A DNA stretch of 64,000 nucleotides from Hyaloscypha bicolor E (lineage: Eukaryota > Ascomycota > Leotiomycetes > Helotiales > Hyaloscyphaceae), in contig NW_020194628.1 of assembly GCF_002865645.1 (NCBI RefSeq), forward strand, positions 1,736,001 to 1,800,000, written 5' to 3'. Positions within the stretch are counted from its first letter, which is position 1, and each line of letters begins with the position of its first letter. Below are positions 57,761 through 64,000 of the stretch, piece after piece. The notes below the pieces were generated by a model, which searched no databases, was not told where the DNA came from, and was given only the letters and a program-made list of their open reading frames with translations. Made by a program: the position numbers and the translations under genes.

Positions 57761-58483
57761 TCAAAACAACGCCTTTCTTGTTACCTAAGAGTTTCCGTCA
57801 GCAAATCATTAAAACAATTTCGAAGGGGTCAAACTTACAGCCCATGCACCTGCCACCGTAGCTACAATTCCTCCAGAAATCATCATGGGTCTAATACCCC
57901 TTGTGCTCTTGAAGAGCATTCCACTCAAAGCGCCTGCCACAATACTGTTTGCCGAATCATGTTTCCCCCGCATATGCCCAATAAAAGAGTTGAAACCATT
58001 GTACACCATGGCTATCACACCAGCCGAGTTTCCCAAGAACGGTCCTCTCCTCGTCACAGCATTCAACACCGAGTTCAACCTCAACTTCGGTGGTTGGTTA
58101 TGTGACCGCCTCAATCCTTCTTGCAACCCCCAAGCTCCTCCAACGGTCAACGCAGTGAGGTAAGTAACACCAGTGCCATAACATAAATCATCCGACCACC
58201 CTCGCGACGGAAGAGCTGATTGCGACCCAGGCAGATCTGACAACGCCGAGTCTTCGAGAGATAAGTAGTCCAGGGCCTGTTGATTTAAGCCCGCGAGAGG
58301 ATGCAATTGTGAGGGATCGACGAAGGAAGGTCCTGTGAGGAAAGACGACACATCTTGCGCTTCTTGAGGATCGAACGGAGTAGGCTGGAAAGTGTCGGCA
58401 GGGGCGTTTGAGGTTGGAGATGCGCTCGAGAACGTCGTTGAAGAGGACGACTTCCGGCCGGTGAGTTTATCCCAAATCGACAT
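57761..58483 (-). CDS. TIM23: Mitochondrial import inner-membrane translocase subunit Tim23
   Basis: Two exons, 57839-58483 and a final 24-nt exon 57761-57784 encoding VTRKALF and the stop; 222 residues, the length of yeast Tim23. It forms part of the presequence-translocase channel of the inner membrane. The N-terminal half is hydrophilic with LTGPSFVDPSQLHPLAGLNQ and LEYLSLEDS-like LDYLSLEDS, matching the intermembrane-space receptor domain. The C-terminal half has the Tim17/22/23 fold: four hydrophobic helices from YLTALTVGGAWGLQEGL, with NAVTRRGPFLGNSAGV and a PRAT-like stretch YNGFNSFIGHMRGKHDSANS, ending RGIRPMMISGGIVATVAGAWAV. The frame is open further upstream to 58669, but the ATG at 58483 (MSIWDKLTGRK) fits the family. 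Divergent from the TRM732 gene. Confidence 0.93.
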
Positions 58484-58735
58484 CCTGCGAGGTGTTGGCA
58501 GACGGGCGGGCTGGACTTGACTGATTGGTGACAGGTGAGTTGGCTGAGGCCGATGATGAAAAATAATTTTTGACGGGTCCTCCCGAATCTTGGTCACGTG
58601 ATAACCTGCCCTCTTGGCAATTTTTCCTCTTCTATTTCCACGCTTCTCTTGGAACCATGGATAAGACAACTATTATGGAGATTATGCTCTGAGGTGTGCA
58701 TTAGCTCGTCACTCGAGATCTCTGTCAAGTCCATC
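58484..58735. promoter_or_regulatory. Compact divergent promoter, TIM23 / TRM732
   Basis: Only 252 bp separate the two start codons, so the two genes share one promoter region. A CACGTGATAA word (58596-58605) lies roughly in the middle and is a candidate site for an E-box binding factor; this is inference. Confidence 0.5.
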
Positions 58736-61700
58736 ATGGATGAGACTAGCCACGATCCAGACGCAGCCGCATCCCTGCAGCCTCCAGTCGACGATCGACT
58801 TCTGGTGAAATGGCTGGAGAGCCAACCGGGAGAGATTCAGTCCAAGCAAGTTTCATTCCTTTTTTCAAGAAATATACTAACGGCATTCTATCAGAGTTGC
58901 TGGAGACAAGCTTGAGGAACTCCTGGCAAAAGCTGCCCAACCCCGCCATGTTTCCGGACACGCATGCATCAAACTCTGTTACTTCATTGAACAGTGCAAA
59001 AGCTCAGGGTCGTCTTTGCTTCGGAGCCTAGCCTATTCCAAGAAGACATGCCTCAGTCTATTCAATTTCTATATTGAATGGAACGAAAAGAATCAGCATC
59101 GAAGCATGCGTCAAGTGGTTGAGCTTACCTCGGATCTGATCGACAAGAATCCAGACCAGCAGACGAATACTGCTGTAAAGACTTCCGTTCTCGAGAGGAG
59201 TATGTCTATCATCACCCATCAAGCTTCTCAGCCTTTGGTGAAACCTGCTTTCAAGGCCTTAGAATGTTTCTTGAGCAAAAAGACAATTTCCACACAGGAA
59301 TTGATTGATGCTTACAGGCACCACCGGCGAGCCACGTCTCCTGGAAGTGCTACAGAGACCGCCGAAATCAACGCCGTATGGGATTATCTGTTCTCCGAAG
59401 TCTTCGAGTGGATGGCTTTGGCAGACATTTCTCCTGCCACGGGCAAATTCCTCGTAACAGTCTTTCGAGAATTGAGGAGCGGTTCTGATGAGATTTCCTC
59501 AACAAATCTCACTGCTTCGTGGCAGCGTTGGATCCGTGAAGGTCTCAGGAGGCAGCCTGAAGCCCTCGAAAATGTCAAGAACTATCTCTTCCCATCGTTA
59601 TTCAAGCTTGATAGACCAGGCTCTCTCATCTTCCTAGAAGATCTGAATAAACAAGGTTCAGTATGGGATATGAAATATCAGGAATTTGACGCCCAGTCGT
59701 TACTTCAACTGGCTGCAATCGAAATAGGGAAAAAGAGTGGCCTAATTGAGGAGCCAAGTAAGTATTGGAATCACAATCACTACTCGCTGTTTCGCTAATG
59801 ACTTCGAGGCACAATTAAGTTCAACCAGAAAGCACCAAAGAAGTCCGCTGCCACTATTGTACTTCAAGAAGAGGCATTCTCTTCTCTACTGGTGCACGCT
59901 TCCGACACAGTTCGATCTCTGGCATTTTCCGTTCTCGTATCATCCAATTCCTCTATTCGACCATTCAGTTCAATTGCTTTGACTATACTTCAGTCTAGTA
60001 TGAGCATTATGTACTGTGACAGCGATGCGAAATTCCGGAATGAAGTTTTGAGCAACACGAAGCACATGATCGAAAGACTGAGAGGTGCGACTGCTTTCCT
60101 CGTGAGAGAGATTGAGAGCCTTTCGTTCCAGCTTCGCCCCGAGCATACTCTTTCACCTCATGGTCGCCAAATGGCTCAGCACGCCTTGGAACAGACCACT
60201 GAGCTGTTGCAGGGACATGCTAGTTTTATTGAGTGGTACATAGACTTCCTTCTCGGCGAGCTGATTCCGACTTCATCGTATCAGCGTCATATCATTGCCT
60301 TGAAGTCCATCTCCTTGCTCCTAAGATCCGGAATCTTGAAACCGAATTCCCAATTCCCACCGGAACGGATTGCAGACAATTCCACTGTGTGGCCCTGTAC
60401 GATTGACTTCTTCAACCCAATGTCGATGAGGTTACTTCTGGACCTACTCATGGATCCGTTTGAGGATGTGAGGAGTAGTGCCTCCAACATTCTCAAACTT
60501 GCCCTCCCTGATGACTTCACAGGAGGTGAGCTAGTAGAGGAATCCCAGGTGGACTTTGACACTTCCAAACCAGCAGATTGTGGGGAGAATTTGGCTGTTG
60601 CGGCTCAAAATGCTTCAGTTGCGAAGCTCGTTGCGAGTTGTGAGGGAAATTCCTCAGGCGCGGGAAAAGGCAAATCGTTGAGACTGTTGAGAGATTTTGT
60701 CGAGCGAGCTCAAGCTTGGTCAAAAAAGACAGGTCGCGCAGACTACGCAGACGGGGCAGGTCGATCAACTTCGCTGCTTTTTAGCCTTCTTCCTTCCATC
60801 AACGAAGAGACCAACTTTCTTACGCACTTGGTCGAGGATCTAGAGACGAAGTTGTGCACTGCCGAGCAAGATCTGGCAAAAGCGGTTCTTGACGCACCTA
60901 TTCATGGTAACTTTGCAGCGCTGAAGTAAGTTATTCGGAGCCCCACGAAACGTCTGCTTACAACTTTCAGCTTTGTTTGGGACAGCATCAACCACAAAGA
61001 GATTTTCTCTCTCGACTTGCTTGAGCCATTGGCGAACATCAGGACACACTGGGACAGCTTACAACTGCGAATCATACTTGCTTGCGCACGGATCTGGGAG
61101 GTTGTGAAGGATATTCTGTGCAACGACTCCCCGGAGGGACACCTGCCCCAAGATCTTGACGAGGGCGATGTCATAGATACAAAGGATCTTCTCAGCTATA
61201 GTTTCAGAGCAGTGCACGAATCAAGGTACGTGATTAATGTCTTCCCACCCCTCTCTTTCCACTAATGCCCCCAGCAATTTGTTACAAACGATACTTGACA
61301 AGATTCAACTTCGATGGGAGGGATCGTTGTCACCGCCGCCACCAGAGATCTTCTCCATTATTGGAGACTTGACCTTCCTTCAACTATCTACGCTTCGACA
61401 CCGCGGAGCGTTTTCGACAGTCTCTCTTACCTTTACAAAGTGCTGCGCTCTCACCCAGTTTGAGCCGCAGACAGCTTCATCTGCAATAGATAGGCTTCAG
61501 TCGTGGTACAAGGTATGTGATCAACTGGCCACGTCTCCTATACTTTCTTACCACAGTAGGGTGCCTTACGCTGCGTTCGAGAGCAACCTTCAACTACGAG
61601 AAGATCGGCGGGCATACCTGCCTTGTTCACTGCTATTATGGCAGCTCAGGCGAAAGTTCCCTCGTTCGAGAGGGTAATGGCGGAGCTGATGGCCATGGCT

Positions 61701-64000
61701 TGTCACGCTACTAAACCGATAGAAGCAGATGAAATGAACGTTTATCAAGTCCACGCCTTGAACTCTATCAGAGAGGTTTTTAAGAGCACGACCGTTGGTA
61801 AAAGATCGGAAAGACATATTGCTCAAGGCTTCGGTCTCGCGGTTGACAGTATGAAATCCCCAAAGTAAGTTTCATCGCTAAGTCTCCTCAAGCTCGATCT
61901 CCATGCCTAGACTGACCGACCATACAGATGGCCTATCAGAAATAGTGGTTTGATCCTGCTCCGCAGCATTGTTGATCGACTGTTCGGAACTAGCGATGGC
62001 AAGGCGGTTATGGAGAGCGGCTGGGACGGGAAATCAGTGAAGCTTCACTACGATGGGTACGGGAACATTGCCAACCTACTGGATGATCTTCTCAAGGTGG
62101 GCCCGGACAACTGTGAGAGCCTGGCGGAACCAGCTCTTGGAGTCGTTCAGCTAGTTCTCCCAGCATTGGACATGATTCGGCGCGGCGGACCTCCTCCTTC
62201 TCACAAGAAAAGCATCTTCAAGAGCATCGCTTCCCACCTGGGTAGCCGCATCTGGCACGTGCGAGAACAGGCGGCCAAGACAATTTGCATTATGATGCTA
62301 AACATGGAGTGGAAGGATAGCGTCCTGGCCCTTCTAGAAACCCCTACCAAGTCCGCTAACCTGCGCCATGGATTGTTGATGGCGGCAAGAGCCATCTTGG
62401 AGAGGCGACGGGTCCTCGACCCTAGAACTACGCTTGGTAATAACCCTTGACCTCTTAAGTTGCGAGTAAAACTAATTATTTTAGCTGGAGTCGCTGATCT
62501 GATCCCTCGACTTCAAAGACTTTCATCCTATGATTCGCACAAGTTCAAGTCTCCCATCATCATAAACAGTCATATAGAACTTTCCGTTACAATTGCGGAA
62601 GTTCTCGTCTCATATGAGACGTCCAACGAGGAAGAGAGAGCACAGCTCTGTGAGATGAAATTCCAATTCTGGTACATCGATGGAGCTTCTTATCACCCGA
62701 CTATGCCGGAAATCCTCCAGTGGTTTTATCCAAACTATCTGGAGGATCCGACGAAATATACCCACTGCTACCCTTCGATGGCACGAGTAGCAGTTTACCA
62801 GCTGGCATTGAGGGGAAACCACCGAGCATTGGGTGGTTTCCTCACACATCTCGCAGAATATGACATTGATGTGCAGTGTGCAGCATTGACTTGTATTTCG
62901 GAAGCTTGGAAGCTTGTTGGGGAGTTTTCGGGCCTCTGCAAAGCCCAATATGCTCAGTTGAACTCGAAGTCCAGCGCAGTTTGCACAATTGCTTTCAACA
63001 ACCTGTCGAACAATCTCGACAGTTCGTTCTCCCGCATAAGCCACCTGGAAGACCAGCAAACCGTCCAGTCTCTTCTAACGATGTTGCCCCTCTGCTCCTT
63101 CGATTCCTTTGTGGGAAAGGCAGTGCTTGGGAAACCAGAACTCTGCCCCACCAACTCTTCCTTTATGGAGCAGGGCCTCGTTGGGGAACAAGAGCTCTGT
63201 GCCAGAGTCAAGTTTGTGGCTTGGCTATGTGTAGCTGCTTTTCACTCCACCAGCGATATAGACATGAAAGCCTTCAAAACCAAGACTCTTGCGCTTTGGA
63301 GCCATTGGCTCACTTGGGGAAGCGCTTCAAGCAATGTAAGTCTGCCGTTTTGCCATCAACCCTTTAACATGACTAATCGATGTAGTCTTATGAATTGCGC
63401 CTGGCCGTTGCAACTGGGCTCCAGTCATTCTATTGCAACTTGGACATGACAGGAGATATGAAGTGGGAATCGCTTATTCCATCTCTTCTCAGTTTATATA
63501 CCTCCCTCAATGACGACGATGAAGATATTCGGACAATCGCAGCAAATACCGTCTCGTGCATCCTGAAGACCGCTCTAGCCCCTCCGGCCGCGAGTGAGAG
63601 ATTTGTGTTTTGGCTCAGCGAACGTTGCAACTCGTTGCCGTTATTCATTTGGCACATTTTATATCGGATCACTGGAAGCCCTTCGATAGCGCGTTACCAA
63701 AATCTTCAACAAACTTCTCTCATACCTGCCCGAGAGCAATTCACCTTAGCCTTGGTGGATGACGCTGCGCTTTTTGCAGAAGAGGAAGATAATCTCTATA
63801 TCGACGAAGTCCGAGATATTAGTCTCTGGAGCAAGCTGGTTCAAGTCATCCCGCCGAAAGCATTCATTCAGAAAGAAGTTATTCAGGATGGAACTAACAA
63901 GAAACTTCGCAAATACCCGAACCTCAGTATAATGCTAGAATTTGCTATTTGGGTAGTCGATGCGATAGGGGTGCTCACGGCAGCTAGGTCACCAGATGGT
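58736..64000 (+). CDS. TRM732: tRNA 2'-O-methyltransferase regulator Trm732 (THADA family, DUF2428), 3' end outside window
   Basis: Nine exons in the window: 58736-58845, 58895-59757, 59809-60925, 60971-61225, 61275-61512, 61560-61864, 61928-62436, 62485-63335 and 63386 on; 1621 codons without a break. In yeast Trm732 partners Trm7 to methylate position 32 of some tRNAs. The whole protein is HEAT/ARM-like helical repeats. DUF2428 is recognised by YSFRAVHESSNLLQ across introns 4/5 (about 771-785) and GALRCVREQPSTTRRSAGIPAL (862-883), the family hallmark. Further HEAT-like lines follow (SHLGSRIWHVREQAAKT; CAALTCISEAW). Intron 1 is GC-AG (GCAAGT donor) with a TACTAAC branch; the other introns are 45-63 nt with GTRNGT-like donors. 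The protein is still open at the window end and a few hundred residues may be missing. Confidence 0.9.

Overview
This window is nuclear DNA of a filamentous ascomycete (Pezizomycotina). The evidence is many short introns (about 40-65 nt, GTRNGT donors, CTAAC/CTGAC branch sites close to the acceptor), fungal-only families (HET, WSC multi-domain proteins, DUF7730-like, a fungal C2H2-like protein, caspase-like fungal proteins) and orthologues of yeast genes. A Leotiomycete is my guess, but nothing here proves it. Gene models were spliced by hand, and exon phases were checked for every model whose exon coordinates are given.

Layout. 1-3.8 kb: 3'-truncated secreted protein with a PQQ-like propeller and two WSC domains (minus). 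5.8-9.2 kb: MSS116-type mitochondrial DEAD-box helicase and an alpha/beta hydrolase (plus). 9.8-11.2 kb: broken caspase-like gene. 12-14.2 kb: divergent pair SLC1-type acyltransferase / SNO1-type PLP-synthase glutaminase. 15-20.4 kb: DUF7730-like protein and a large C2H2-like protein with a recent in-frame exon duplication. 21-22.7 kb: NtaA/DszA-type flavin monooxygenase with one ruined splice donor. 23.3-28.1 kb: tafazzin, NOSIP-like RING protein, and a nuclear-looking protein with two FGK motifs. 28.1-37.3 kb: 9.2 kb without a credible gene, leading to a TALE homeobox regulator. 42-46 kb: eroded HET and F-box genes. 47-49.5 kb: small secreted protein and a family-31-like glycosyltransferase. 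49.7-51.5 kb: cluster of simple repeats, a fold-back element, an AT-rich island and a TA-flanked TIR element. 53.9-57.1 kb: two unrecognised proteins. 57.8-64 kb: divergent TIM23 / TRM732 (THADA), the latter running off the end.

Housekeeping genes are mostly mitochondrial (MSS116, tafazzin, TIM23) or RNA/lipid/vitamin B6 related and are intact. Lineage-specific genes (caspase-like, HET, F-box, monooxygenase) carry lesions. No biosynthetic cluster, CRISPR array, rRNA or tRNA gene was recognised. I saw no clear new multi-gene system. The most unusual structures are the duplicated exon-intron unit, the fold-back plus TIR element cluster near 50-51.5 kb, and the single-base donor loss in the monooxygenase.
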